From contig DIFQ01000001.1 in NCBI GenBank assembly GCA_002419215.1, positions 79,961-143,960 on the forward strand: a stretch of DNA of 64,000 bases, read 5' to 3'. Below the pieces are notes generated by a model that saw only the letters and a program-made list of their open reading frames with translations, made no database searches and was not told where the DNA came from. The translations under genes and the position numbers were made by a program. Source of the stretch: Syntrophaceae bacterium UBA5744 (GTDB taxonomy: Bacteria > Desulfobacterota > Syntrophia > Syntrophales > UBA2192). This document shows positions 34,683 through 43,312 of the stretch, piece after piece (the first letter of the stretch is position 1; each line of letters opens with the position of its first letter).

Positions 34683-34888
34683 GCTCTGTTTCCTCCTCAT
34701 CCTTGCTCAACTAAAGATTGTGGTTGCCCCCTGCCTCCATCCCGGTGTTCTTGCAAGATTGACGCCCCGGGGAGGGCATGACGACCGGCGGGATACTGTC
34801 ACGCGGTAGTTCGCACAGCGGCTGTCCATCGAGTCCCGATGACCGCCGCGGGAATGGCTGCCGGGGCCGTTCGAAAAATAAGCAATGC

Positions 34889-34917
34889 TCTATAGGCCAG
34901 AACCGGATGCTTGTCAA
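34889..34917 (-). promoter_or_regulatory. sigma70 promoter for hpf-ptsN-rapZ
   Basis: On the minus strand TTGACA (34917-34912), exactly 17 bp, TATAGA (34894-34889). It begins at the base after the rpoN stop. The leader to hpf is about 200 nt. Confidence 0.7.
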
Positions 34918-36378
34918 TTAATTTTTAGCTTTCAGGATGTATTTCTTCCTCTTCGAAGACGGGAGGATCCCCATCATCTCCCTGTACTTGGCGACGGTCC
35001 GCCTGGCAATGGAGATGCCCTGTCGGCTCAGGATGTCGACGATCTCGCTGTCGCTCAGCGGCTTGCGGGCGTCTTCGCCGCTGATGATTTTCCGGATCTC
35101 TTCCTGGACGCTCTTCGATGCGATGGCATCGCCGCTGGTCTTGCTGATGCTGCTGTTGAAGAAATACTTCAACTCGAAGATCCCCCGGGGCGTATGCATA
35201 TACTTGTTGGTCGTCACGCGGCTGATGGTGGACTCGTGCATCTCCACGTCATCGGCGACGTCGCGCAACACCAGGGGCTTCAGAAACTGGATCCCCTGGT
35301 CGAAGAATTCCCGCTGGAATTTGACGATACTCTCCGTGACCCGGAAGATGGTTCGCTGGCGCTGCTGGATGCTCTTGATGAGCCAGGTGGCCGACTGGAG
35401 ACGCTCCTTGATATATTTTTTGCACTCGTCGGCGCTCTGGGCCCCTTCCGACCCTCCTCCCAGGATCTCCCGGTAGAAGTTGCTGATCCGGAGCCTCGGC
35501 AGTCCTTCGTCATTGAGGATGATCTTGTACTCGTCGCTCACCTTGAAGACGAACACATCGGGGATGATGTACTGGGGACCCTCATCGCTGTATACCAGTC
35601 CCGGCTTCGGGTCCATCCGGCTGATGAGGAAGATGGCGTCCAGGATGTCCGCCAGCGGAATCTTCAGTTTCTTGGCGATGTTATTGTAGTTCTTGGTCTC
35701 CAGGTCGTGGAGGTGGTCCCGGATGATGGTTTCGACCAGGGCGTTCTGAACCCCGAGGACCTTTGCCTGCGCCATCAGGCATTCCTTGAGGTCCCTGGCC
35801 GCTATTCCCGGCGGGTCGAATTCCTGGATCTTGGCCAGCACTTTTTCGACAACCTCGTGGCTGACCTTCTCCTGTTCGCCGATCTCCTCGACAGTGGCCG
35901 CAAGGTACCCGCTCGAATCGAGGTTGCCGATGATCTGTTCGGCGACTTTCCGCTCCGCCTCCGACAGCGTGGAGAGCCTCAGCTGCCACATGAGATGGTC
36001 CGAGAGGGTCGTCTTCCGGGTGAGCATGTTCTCCCAGGATGGCCCCTCGTCCTCCTCGCGGTCGTAGGTCACCCTCATGGGGCCGTAATCTTCGAGGTAG
36101 CTGTCCCAGTCGAAATCCTCCTTGCCGTCGCCCTCCCCCGTCACCTCGCCTGTCCGCTCCGCCGTCTTGACCTCGCTGACTTCGGGTGCCGGGGCCCCCT
36201 CTTCTCCGAATTCCTCGGTGGCCCGCTCCTCGAGCAGGGGGTTCTCTTCCATCTCCTGCTGGATCATGTCGATGAGCTCGATCCGGGAGAGCTGCAGGAG
36301 CTTGATGGCCTGCTGCAGCTGAGGCGTCATGATCAGCTGCTGGCTCAGTTTGAGGCTCTGTTTGAGTTCGAACGTCAT
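34918..36378 (-). CDS. rpoN: RNA polymerase sigma-54 factor
   Basis: 486 residues. Region I is Gln/Leu-rich (LKQSLKLSQQLIMTPQLQQAIKLLQLSRIEL, about 4-34), followed by an acidic region II. The core-binding region III and the C-terminal RpoN box (ARRTVAKYRE, close to the end) are intact. It directs transcription at GG(-24)/GC(-12) promoters with enhancer-binding proteins. One such promoter is visible upstream of pilA in this window, and PilR is its likely activator. Confidence 0.97.
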   Translation of the reverse strand: MTFELKQSLKLSQQLIMTPQLQQAIKLLQLSRIELIDMIQQEMEENPLLEERATEEFGEEGAPAPEVSEVKTAERTGEVTGEGDGKEDFDWDSYLEDYGPMRVTYDREEDEGPSWENMLTRKTTLSDHLMWQLRLSTLSEAERKVAEQIIGNLDSSGYLAATVEEIGEQEKVSHEVVEKVLAKIQEFDPPGIAARDLKECLMAQAKVLGVQNALVETIIRDHLHDLETKNYNNIAKKLKIPLADILDAIFLISRMDPKPGLVYSDEGPQYIIPDVFVFKVSDEYKIILNDEGLPRLRISNFYREILGGGSEGAQSADECKKYIKERLQSATWLIKSIQQRQRTIFRVTESIVKFQREFFDQGIQFLKPLVLRDVADDVEMHESTISRVTTNKYMHTPRGIFELKYFFNSSISKTSGDAIASKSVQEEIRKIISGEDARKPLSDSEIVDILSRQGISIARRTVAKYREMMGILPSSKRKKYILKAKN

Positions 36379-36449
36379 TCCCTTTTCCCTGAGACTCTTT
36401 CTCCACGAATGTCGATAAAAACCGGGTTAAAGGCTTCCGTCAACATCCG

Positions 36450-37172
36450 TTAAAATCGGAAATCATCACCCAGGTAAAATTTACGGGCGATTTTACTCTC
36501 TGCGATCATCTCCGGCAAGCCCTCAATGAGCACCGTCCCCTCGTTGAGAATGTAGGCCCGATCGCAGACCGAGAGGGTCTCCCTCACGTTGTGGTCCGAG
36601 ATCACCACCCCGATGCCCTTGGACTTGAGCTTCTGGATGATCTTCTGGATATCGGCCACGGCCAGCGGGTCGATCCCCGCGAAGGGCTCGTCGAGAAGGA
36701 TGAACCGCGGCGAGGTCACCAGCGCCCGGGTGATCTCCACCCGCCTTCTCTCCCCTCCCGAAAGGGAGTAGGCCTTGCTTCCCGCAAGATCGGTGAGATC
36801 GAGCTCGCCGAGCAATTGTTTGAGCCTATTCTTCCTCTCCTCGCTTTCGATGTCAAGCGTTTCGAGAATGGCCAGGATATTTTCCTCGACGGTCAGTTTC
36901 CTGAATACGGAGGGTTCCTGGGGCAGGTAATTGATCCCCTTGCGAGCCCTCACAAACATGGGGTCCCGGGTGATTTCCTCGGAGTCGAGGAAAATTCGAC
37001 CGTCGTCGGGCTTGATGAGCCCGACGATCATGTAGAAGGTAGTCGTCTTTCCGGCCCCGTTGGGACCGAGAAGGCCCACAACTTCCCCGGGGCGGATCTC
37101 GAGGTCCACGCCGCTGACGACCTTCCGTCCCCCGTACACCTTTGTCAATGCCCTGGCTTCGAGTATTTCCAT
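36450..37172 (-). CDS. lptB: LPS export ABC transporter ATP-binding protein LptB
   Basis: 240 residues. Walker A is GLLGPNGAGKTTTFYM. The LptB-specific YLPQEPSVFRKLTVEENI is followed by the signature YSLSGGERRRVEI and Walker B FILLDEPFAGIDPLAV. The switch His is in SDHNVRETL. It powers extraction of LPS from the inner membrane with LptFG (not in this window). The gene stands between lptA and rpoN, the canonical order. Confidence 0.96.
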   Translation of the reverse strand: MEILEARALTKVYGGRKVVSGVDLEIRPGEVVGLLGPNGAGKTTTFYMIVGLIKPDDGRIFLDSEEITRDPMFVRARKGINYLPQEPSVFRKLTVEENILAILETLDIESEERKNRLKQLLGELDLTDLAGSKAYSLSGGERRRVEITRALVTSPRFILLDEPFAGIDPLAVADIQKIIQKLKSKGIGVVISDHNVRETLSVCDRAYILNEGTVLIEGLPEMIAESKIARKFYLGDDFRF

Positions 37173-37210
37173 GGACTGCGCAAACCCGGCAGCCCGGGTC
37201 CCCTGCGCCG

Positions 37211-37774
37211 CTACTCCTTTTTCTTTTTCCCCTTCGATTCGTCGGGGTAGATGGTCGCCGTGACCCGCTTGCCCGTTGATCCCTCCACAACACCCCTGTT
37301 TTCATTGAGAAGCACGACGACCCGGTCTCCCGTGACGACGTTTTTGCCTTCCCGCATGACGGGGTTGCCCGTCACGACGATCCGCTGCTCGTCGTTTTGG
37401 AACACGGCCTGCTCCCCCGTCACGATGCGCTCCTTTTCGGTGATGCGCACATTCCCCTTCGCCACGATCCGGTCTACATCCCCGGCTTTTGCGGTATCGC
37501 CTGCAGCCGATGCATTCCCTTCGGCCTTCTTCTTGAAGTACAGTTCCAGGGTATCGCTCTTGATCACGCGCTCGCCCTGGGTGGCCACGACGTTGCCGGA
37601 AAACTGAACCAGGTCCTTTTCCCGGTAGGCATCGAGACGGTCGGAGACGATATCGATGGGCTTGTTCTCTGAGCCCTTGAGCCACTTCGAATGGTTGTCC
37701 TGCCCCCAGAGGGGCCCCTGTGCGGCCAGGATGACCATGGCGGCCAGGATCAGGATCGGAATGAATTTTTGCAT
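37211..37774 (-). CDS. lptA: LPS periplasmic bridge protein LptA
   Basis: 187 residues from the ATG at 37774. A signal peptide (about 1-22, ending in a QGPLWGQ region) precedes an OstA/LptA beta-jellyroll repeat (IDIVSDRLDAYREKDLVQFSGNVVATQGERVIKSDTLELYF, then GNVRITEKERIVTGEQAVF). It forms the periplasmic conduit for LPS. The C-terminus is Lys-rich. It lies 28 bp after lptC. Confidence 0.9.
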   Translation of the reverse strand: MQKFIPILILAAMVILAAQGPLWGQDNHSKWLKGSENKPIDIVSDRLDAYREKDLVQFSGNVVATQGERVIKSDTLELYFKKKAEGNASAAGDTAKAGDVDRIVAKGNVRITEKERIVTGEQAVFQNDEQRIVVTGNPVMREGKNVVTGDRVVVLLNENRGVVEGSTGKRVTATIYPDESKGKKKKE

Positions 37775-37802
37775 ACCTTGAGTACCTTCCGGCCGATGCG
37801 GG

Positions 37803-38393
37803 TCAGTGGATCCGGGCCTTGATGCCGCCGGCAATCGTCACGTGCTCGGATTTCAGCAGGAGAACCATCCCCTTTCCCTTCATCTCGAATCGCGGGTTCG
37901 AGAGCGTGACGGGATCCTCCGTGTAGATCTTCTTCTCGCCGTCGGAGTATTTCAGGCGATCCGTCGTGAACCGGTCTCCCCGGCTCGACAGGATCACCAC
38001 GTTGCCCTCGATCGCGACGTCCTTCAGGTCCGTCCGGAGCTGGCCCCGGTCGGCCGTCAGTTCGTAGGTCTTGCCGTCGGGCAGGATGAGTTTCATGCGC
38101 ACCCGGTCGAACCGCGCCTGGTTCTCCTTCCTGTGAAAGGTTGCCGAGTCGGCGTTGATCTCGAGCCGATTCCCCGAGTCGCCCACCTCCGTGAAATGAA
38201 CATCCCTGATGTAGAGATCGACGTTGTCGTCGATGATCTTCAGTCCCGTCTGCGTTTCCTCCGCCCGATGCCCCCCCCGGTACAGCACTGCGGCAACGAG
38301 AGCGAGCGTCAGGATCAAAGCCGCCAAAAGGATAGCTTTCCCAGCGGGTTTCCCTGCGAGTTTTCGAAAAAATTCAAGCCACTTAGACATCAT
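37803..38393 (-). CDS. lptC: LPS export protein LptC
   Basis: About 196 residues if translation starts at MMSKWLEFF (38393). An upstream in-frame start at 38465 would add 24 residues. One N-terminal membrane anchor (AGKAILLAALILTLALVAAVLY) is followed by a periplasmic LptC/YrbK beta fold (DVHFTEVGDSGNRLEINADSATFHRKENQARFDRVRM). It receives LPS from LptBFG and hands it to LptA. The position between kdsC and lptA agrees. Confidence 0.88.
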   Translation of the reverse strand: MMSKWLEFFRKLAGKPAGKAILLAALILTLALVAAVLYRGGHRAEETQTGLKIIDDNVDLYIRDVHFTEVGDSGNRLEINADSATFHRKENQARFDRVRMKLILPDGKTYELTADRGQLRTDLKDVAIEGNVVILSSRGDRFTTDRLKYSDGEKKIYTEDPVTLSNPRFEMKGKGMVLLLKSEHVTIAGGIKARIH

Positions 38394-38463
38394 TCCATCG
38401 CAGGGGTGAACCATACCATCCGGTGCCCGGGTTGTAAAGCCAAAAACGGGCCCCATCCCGCGC

Positions 38464-38542
38464 AAGAAGAGAAGTTAAGAAGGTGAGAAGGTTGGATAAG
38501 CTGAAAGTCATCAGCGCGTCCTTACCCTCTCAGCATCTTCCG
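38464..38542. repeat. octamer repeat pair between kdsC and lptC
   Basis: The left arm (38464-38500) has AAGAAGAG, AAGTTAAG, AAGGTGAG, AAGGTTGG. The right arm (38520-38542) has CCTTACCCTCTCAGCATCTTCC. The right arm ends at the kdsC stop. The tract splits the otherwise tight operon. Confidence 0.6.
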
Positions 38543-39091
38543 TCAGGCCCGGTACCGGCCCATCAGTTCCTCCCACATCCCCTGGGTTTTAAGGATCAAC
38601 TCGCAGACTTCCCGGACGGCACCCCTGCCCCCCGGGTTCTTCGTCACGAGATCCACGGCCCCCAGGACCTCGTCGTGGGCATCGCTTACGGCGATGGAAA
38701 ACCCGGCACGGCGGAGCACCGGCAGATCGACGATGTCATCTCCCATGCAGGCGACCTGTTCAGGGGCGAGCCCCGATGAGGCCAGGATTTCGTTGAAAAC
38801 GGCGAGCTTGTCCAGGGAACCCTGGTATACCTTTTCAATGCCGAGCTCGCGGGCACGGTGCTCCACAACCCTGGATTTCCGGCCCGTCAGGAAGATCACG
38901 TCGATCCCGGCTCGTTGGATCAGCTTCAGGCCATGACCGTCGCGGACATTGAAACACTTGGTCTCCTGCCCATCGTCGCTCATGATGATCCGGCCGTCGG
39001 TGAGCACCCCGTCCACGTCAAGGATCAGGACCTTCACGTTCCGGATCTTCGCGATCAGGTCTGCTCCCGTCTTCGCATCGAGTTTCATCAT
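38543..39091 (-). CDS. kdsC: 3-deoxy-D-manno-octulosonate 8-phosphate phosphatase
   Basis: 182 residues, class C0 HAD phosphatase without cap domain. Motif I is LILDVDGVLTDG, motif II lies in IFLTGRKS, and motif IV is CMGDDIVDLPVL. It removes phosphate from KDO-8-P to give KDO for LPS. The start overlaps the kdsA stop by four bases, so the two are coupled. Confidence 0.95.
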   Translation of the reverse strand: MMKLDAKTGADLIAKIRNVKVLILDVDGVLTDGRIIMSDDGQETKCFNVRDGHGLKLIQRAGIDVIFLTGRKSRVVEHRARELGIEKVYQGSLDKLAVFNEILASSGLAPEQVACMGDDIVDLPVLRRAGFSIAVSDAHDEVLGAVDLVTKNPGGRGAVREVCELILKTQGMWEELMGRYRA

Positions 39092-39933
39092 CGTCCTTTT
39101 TTCATGGTTCGCTTCACCAGCCCGTCAATCCCCTTGAGCGTCGTGAGCAGCTCCTGCAGCGAGTCGAGCGCCAGCGTGTTCGGCCCGTCGCAGAGGGCAC
39201 GGTCCGGGTCCGGGTGGACCTCCATGAACAATGCGTCAACTCCGACCGCAACGGCTGCCCGGGCCAGATAGACGGCCATGGCGCGCTCCCCGCCCGAAGC
39301 CTTACCGGCACCGCCGGGAAGCTGCACGCTGTGGGTGGCATCGAAGACGACCGGATAGCCCAATTGCCTCAAAATCGGGATGGACCGCATGTCGGAGACG
39401 AGGTTGTTATACCCGAAGCTGGCTCCCCGCTCGGTGATGAGGATGTTGCGGTTGCCCGTGGACTGAACCTTCTGAACCACATTCTCAACGTCCCAGGGCG
39501 CGAGGAACTGGCCTTTCTTGATGTTGACGACACGCGCGTGCCTGGCCAGTTCCAGGACGAAATCGGTCTGGCGGCACAGGAAGGCCGGGATCTGGGCCAC
39601 ATCCAGAACCTCCGAAGCCTTTCCGATCTCCTCGAATCGGTGTACGTCGGAAAGGACGGGCACACCGAATTCCTCGCGGATCCCTTTCAGGACCTTCAGC
39701 CCTTTGTCGAGGCCGGGGCCCCGGAAGGACCGGATGGAGGTACGGTTGGCCTTGTCGTAGGAGGACTTGAAGATGAAGGGGATCCCCAGCTCCGTTGTGA
39801 GTTCCTTGAGGCTCGCGGCCACCTTGCGGGCAAGCTTCTCGCTCTCGATGACGCAGGGCCCGGCGATGAGCACAAAAGGCTCCCCGCCACCCACCTTAAT
39901 GTTGCCGATTTTTATCTTCCGCATGGTACTCAT
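39088..39933 (-). CDS. kdsA: 2-dehydro-3-deoxyphosphooctonate aldolase (KDO-8-P synthase)
   Basis: 281 residues. It condenses phosphoenolpyruvate and arabinose-5-phosphate. IAGPCVIES (23-31) has Cys27, the residue that binds metal in class II enzymes; E. coli KdsA has Asn there. KSSYDKANRTS, LSDVHRF and MEVHPDPDRALCDGPNTL are conserved. I therefore predict a metal-dependent enzyme. It is the first gene of the kdsA-kdsC-lptCAB-rpoN cluster, preceded by a repeat tract. Confidence 0.95.
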   Translation of the reverse strand: MSTMRKIKIGNIKVGGGEPFVLIAGPCVIESEKLARKVAASLKELTTELGIPFIFKSSYDKANRTSIRSFRGPGLDKGLKVLKGIREEFGVPVLSDVHRFEEIGKASEVLDVAQIPAFLCRQTDFVLELARHARVVNIKKGQFLAPWDVENVVQKVQSTGNRNILITERGASFGYNNLVSDMRSIPILRQLGYPVVFDATHSVQLPGGAGKASGGERAMAVYLARAAVAVGVDALFMEVHPDPDRALCDGPNTLALDSLQELLTTLKGIDGLVKRTMKKGR

Positions 39934-39973
39934 CTTTACCGAACCGTCTTCTTTTTGCTATCCCAAGGTTACA

Positions 39974-40072
39974 GGCGGCAGTCTACAGCCGACAGCCTAC
40001 AGTCTACAGTCTGAAGAAAAGATACGACGCCGAATTCTGTCGGCTGTGGGCTGTCGGCTGTCGGCTTCTTCC
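39974..40072. repeat. heptamer repeat pair in inverted orientation
   Basis: The left arm (39974-40016) has CAGTCTA, CAGCCGA, CAGCCTA, CAGTCTA, CAGTCTG. The right arm (40037-40072) has CTGTCGG, CTGTGGG, CTGTCGG, CTGTCGG. Conserved CAG in one arm faces CTG in the other, so a long hairpin can form. It lies between the TPR gene and kdsA. Confidence 0.75.
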
Positions 40073-40079
40073 CTGTGCC

Positions 40080-42092
40080 CTAGTCCCGGTGCTTTTCCTC
40101 TAGCATCCTGATCCTCAACTGCGGAATTTTCTCTGCAGCCCTGGACTCGGGGTTGATCTGATAGGCGGCCTTATACGCTTCGATCGCCTCCTTGTACATC
40201 TTTTTCTTCTCGTAGGACTCGCCGAGTCCGAGCCAGGCGCCCTCGTCCTCCTTGTCATATTTAACGGCCAGTTTGAAGTTCTCGATGGCCTTGTCCGTCT
40301 GCCCCTTGGTGCTGTGGATGTATCCCATGTTGGCATAGGCCAGCCCCCGCCTGGGGTCTGCGGCTGCCAGCTGCCGGTAGGTCTTGAGGGCTGCGTCGTA
40401 GTTCTTCGCCTTCATCTGCTGGGCACCCATGCGCTCCAGGGCCTCCGTCGAGGTCTTTCCCGATTTGCCCCCCTTCTCGGCGGCCTTTGCCGCATCCCTC
40501 GAGCGGCCTTGCTTCTCATAGATGGCGGCAAGGTTGAGATGGATGTTCGGGTCGTTGAGGCCCATCTGGAGAGCCTTCTTGTAATGCTCCTCCGCCGCGG
40601 GATACTGCTTCAATTCCCCGTAGGCAAAGCCCAGGTCCGCATAGACCCTCGGGTTCTTCGGGGCCGCCTTTTTGATCCGGTTGAGGGCAACAACGGCCTC
40701 CTTGTAACGCTTCTCGCGGAAATAATATTCCGCGACTCTCGCCGCTGCATCCGTGTCGTCGGGCTTGAACTGCAGCGTTTTCTCATACTCGGCAAGGGCT
40801 TCCTTGTGACGCTTCGCCTTGTCGTAGGCCACCCCCAGGTTGTAGTGGAGAATGGGGTCTTTCGGCTGAATCTCCAGGGCCTTCCTGTAATTCTCGATCT
40901 CCTCCTTGACCTGCCCCTTTTTGCCGTGGGCCTGGGCAAGAGTGGCGTAGGCGTTCGGGTCCTTCGGGTTCTTCTTCGCCAGCTTCGAGTAGAGCTTTGC
41001 AGCGTCCTGATCCTTGCCGGCCCTGCGGTAGGAGTCGGCCAGCGCCTGGGCAATCCGCTGGTCGTTGGGCATCCGCTTATGAGCTTCTTCGTATTCCTTG
41101 ATGGCCGGGGCGAGTTTTCCCGTCTTCTCGTAGGCACCCCCCAGGCTGAAATGGACCATGGCATCATCGGGCTTGAGCCTCAGCGACGCCTGGTAGTGGG
41201 TGACGGCTTCATTCCACTTGCCCATCTTCGCATACAGGAACCCGGCGATGGCGTGGGCCCCCGCATCCTTCGGATTGAGTTCGGTGATGCGCTTGGTGAG
41301 CGGCAGAGCCTTCGTGTAGTCCTTCCGCTCGACATAGCTGCGTGAAAGCCCGGCCAGGGCCGTCATGTCATCGGGCTTCCGGGTGAGAACAGCCCGGTAC
41401 TGGGTCATGGCCTGTTCGGTTTTCCCCGCTTCCAGGTACTGCTCGGCCAGCGTCTTCCGGAGGGCCGTATCCTCAGGGTTCATGCCGAGGGCCTTCTCGA
41501 GGGCCTGTGCCTGCCATTTTGCATTTTCGGGCATCTTCGCGAAGCGCAGCCAATCCTGGGGGGTCAGCTCGATACGGACCGGGACGGCCCCGATGGCCTG
41601 CTCGCCGTACCGGATCGTGATGGCGGAATCCGGGAAGGGTTTCCCGCGAAGGGCCTCCCGCACGGAGGCGCGCATCGCCCTGTCCACGAGCTCCACGGCC
41701 TTGAGGAGAACCTTGAGGTCGTTCGCCCCGCCGAGGCCCTCCGCGTCGACTGTGATCTTCTTTTCGAACAGGGAATCCGTGGAGACCTTTTTGATGATGA
41801 ACTCGTCACGGTAGGTAATCTTGAAGACGTCGCCGGCCGTAAGGCGCTCATCGGCTCCGTTCCTCTCGATGACGAGGTGATGGAACTCCGGCGTCTTGCC
41901 CAGGATGCTGACCCGGACGAGCCCCTTCAAGCCCTTGTAGGAAAAAATCTCCCCGTAGAAGGCAAACAGCAGCCCCGCACCGACGATGACGGCTACTCCA
42001 GCCAGGGCCCCGACGAATAGGATGAGATGGCGCCCCGTTCTTTCTTTCCGCTTTTTCCGCTCCCTCCGTTCATCCCTCTTGTAATAATCCAT
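40080..42092 (-). CDS. membrane-anchored TPR repeat protein
   Basis: 670 residues. A basic N-terminus (RRERKKRKERTGRH) precedes one membrane helix (about 22-47). A periplasmic region without clear family covers about 50-190. Roughly twelve tetratricopeptide repeats cover about 195-660 (for example NPKDPNAYATLAQAHGKKGQ and FKPDDTDAAARVAEYYFREKR). It probably acts as a protein-interaction scaffold in the envelope. It lies upstream of kdsA and downstream of xerD on the same strand. No enzymatic motif is seen. Confidence 0.8.
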   Translation of the reverse strand: MDYYKRDERRERKKRKERTGRHLILFVGALAGVAVIVGAGLLFAFYGEIFSYKGLKGLVRVSILGKTPEFHHLVIERNGADERLTAGDVFKITYRDEFIIKKVSTDSLFEKKITVDAEGLGGANDLKVLLKAVELVDRAMRASVREALRGKPFPDSAITIRYGEQAIGAVPVRIELTPQDWLRFAKMPENAKWQAQALEKALGMNPEDTALRKTLAEQYLEAGKTEQAMTQYRAVLTRKPDDMTALAGLSRSYVERKDYTKALPLTKRITELNPKDAGAHAIAGFLYAKMGKWNEAVTHYQASLRLKPDDAMVHFSLGGAYEKTGKLAPAIKEYEEAHKRMPNDQRIAQALADSYRRAGKDQDAAKLYSKLAKKNPKDPNAYATLAQAHGKKGQVKEEIENYRKALEIQPKDPILHYNLGVAYDKAKRHKEALAEYEKTLQFKPDDTDAAARVAEYYFREKRYKEAVVALNRIKKAAPKNPRVYADLGFAYGELKQYPAAEEHYKKALQMGLNDPNIHLNLAAIYEKQGRSRDAAKAAEKGGKSGKTSTEALERMGAQQMKAKNYDAALKTYRQLAAADPRRGLAYANMGYIHSTKGQTDKAIENFKLAVKYDKEDEGAWLGLGESYEKKKMYKEAIEAYKAAYQINPESRAAEKIPQLRIRMLEEKHRD

Positions 42093-42139
42093 GTGGTTCT
42101 CTGTTTATCCTTTTATTTCTCGTCCCTCGTCGTCCTATT

Positions 42140-42196
42140 TTCACCCTCACCCCGACCCTCTCCCCTCAAAGGGAGAGGGAGCCTGTGAGGAAAGGG
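42140..42196. repeat. interspersed palindromic repeat, copy 2
   Basis: TTCACCCTCACC, CTCTCCCCTCAAAGGGAGAGGG and GAGGAAAGGG occur in the same order as at 737-790. Confidence 0.65.
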
Positions 42197-42218
42197 TCTG
42201 GGCAGGAATCCCAGACCC
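42194..42218 (-). terminator. hairpin just after xerD
   Basis: GGGTCTGGG (42194-42202) and CCCAGACCC (42210-42218) are perfectly complementary. On the minus strand it is followed by TTTCCTC, a weak U-tract. Confidence 0.5.
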
Positions 42219-42222
42219 GCTT

Positions 42223-43146
42223 CTAGCCTCTCGGATGAAACCTTTTATGGACCTCCTTCAGCCTGTCCCGGGTCACATGCGTGTATATCTGGGTCGTTGA
42301 AATGTCCGCATGACCCAGCATGACCTGCACGGACCGGAGATCGGCGCCCCCTTCCAGCAGATGCGTAGCGAAGGAGTGCCTGAACGTGTGCGGATGAACC
42401 TTCCGCTCGAGTCCCGCCATTCTTGCATATTTCTTGATCAGTTTCCATAGCCCCTGTCGGGTGAATCCCTCACCGGAGCGGTTCAGGAAGAGAACGCTCG
42501 ACGTCCTCTTTTTCAGGAACACGGGACGGGCCTGCTCGATGTATCGCGCGAGCCACTCCAGGGCCGACCGGCCCACGGGCACGATCCGCTCCTTGCGTCC
42601 CTTGCCCACCGTGACGAGAAACCCCATCTGCCGGTTCACCCGGTTGAGGGTCAGCGTGGCCAGCTCGGTAACGCGGATCCCCGAGGCATAGAGAACTTCC
42701 AGGATCGCGCGATCCCGGATGCCCGCCGGGGTTGCATCAGCGGGCTGGCCGAGAAGGGCATCCATCTCCTCGCGGCTGAGCGTGCCGGGAAGCCGCATCC
42801 AGGTGCGGGCAATCCGCACCCGGGACAGCGGATTCTCCTCCAGCCGGGCCTCGCGAAGGAGATACTTGTAAAATCCACGGATTGCGGCCAGCTTCCGGTT
42901 CATGGACGTCGGGGAAAGTCCCTGTTCGCGAAGCCCCCCCAGGAATGCCGTCACATCCTCGGGCCTCACGGCAGCGGGCGACGAGACACCGGCCGTGGCG
43001 GCGAAGTCGAGAAACTGCCCGATATCGCGGCTGTACGCCTCCAGGGTGTTGAGCGAGGCCCCTCTCTCGACGGCGAGATAATTGAGGTATTCGTCGACCA
43101 GGGTCGAGTCACCCGGCGCTGATGCAGACATGGTCATTTTCCGCAA
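42223..43146 (-). CDS. xerD: tyrosine recombinase XerD-like
   Basis: 307 residues. An N-terminal SAM-like DNA-binding domain (about 15-105) precedes a catalytic domain with all six residues: Arg158 (ASGIRVTEL), Lys182 (GKGRKER), His253 and Arg256 (HPHTFRHSFATHL), His279 (LGHADISTTQ) and Tyr288 (IYTHV). Length and motifs match chromosome-dimer resolvases XerC/XerD rather than integron or phage integrases. The ATG at 43131 or 43137 could be the true start. Genes either side are ordinary chromosomal ones, so there is no sign of an integrated element. Confidence 0.88.
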   Translation of the reverse strand: MRKMTMSASAPGDSTLVDEYLNYLAVERGASLNTLEAYSRDIGQFLDFAATAGVSSPAAVRPEDVTAFLGGLREQGLSPTSMNRKLAAIRGFYKYLLREARLEENPLSRVRIARTWMRLPGTLSREEMDALLGQPADATPAGIRDRAILEVLYASGIRVTELATLTLNRVNRQMGFLVTVGKGRKERIVPVGRSALEWLARYIEQARPVFLKKRTSSVLFLNRSGEGFTRQGLWKLIKKYARMAGLERKVHPHTFRHSFATHLLEGGADLRSVQVMLGHADISTTQIYTHVTRDRLKEVHKRFHPRG

Positions 43147-43152
43147 ACCTTT

Positions 43153-43232
43153 AAAATCCCCCGAAATACCCCTTTTTGAAAGGGTGTTTTCCTTGCGCCC
43201 TCCCTTGAAAAAGGAGGGGCCGGGCGGATTTT
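43153..43232. repeat. AAATCCCCC-ended palindromic element, copy 1 (MITE/REP-like)
   Basis: The ends are AAAATCCCCC and GGGCGGATTTT. The interior has CCCCTTTTTGAAAGGG and CCCTCCCTTGAAAAAGGAGGG. It resembles 51822-51869 in ends and composition. It has no coding capacity. Confidence 0.6.
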
Positions 43233-43312
43233 ACAGAAAAAAGATCATCCTTCACTGGTTCGTATTATCGCAAAGAATGGGGTCAGGCAAAGACTTTTTT
43301 GCCTGTTCGGGA

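Noticed and set aside
42223..43146. XerD-like recombinase as an integrase of a genomic island
   Set aside because: Motifs and length fit a housekeeping Xer protein. No att repeats, tRNA or mobile genes flank it.
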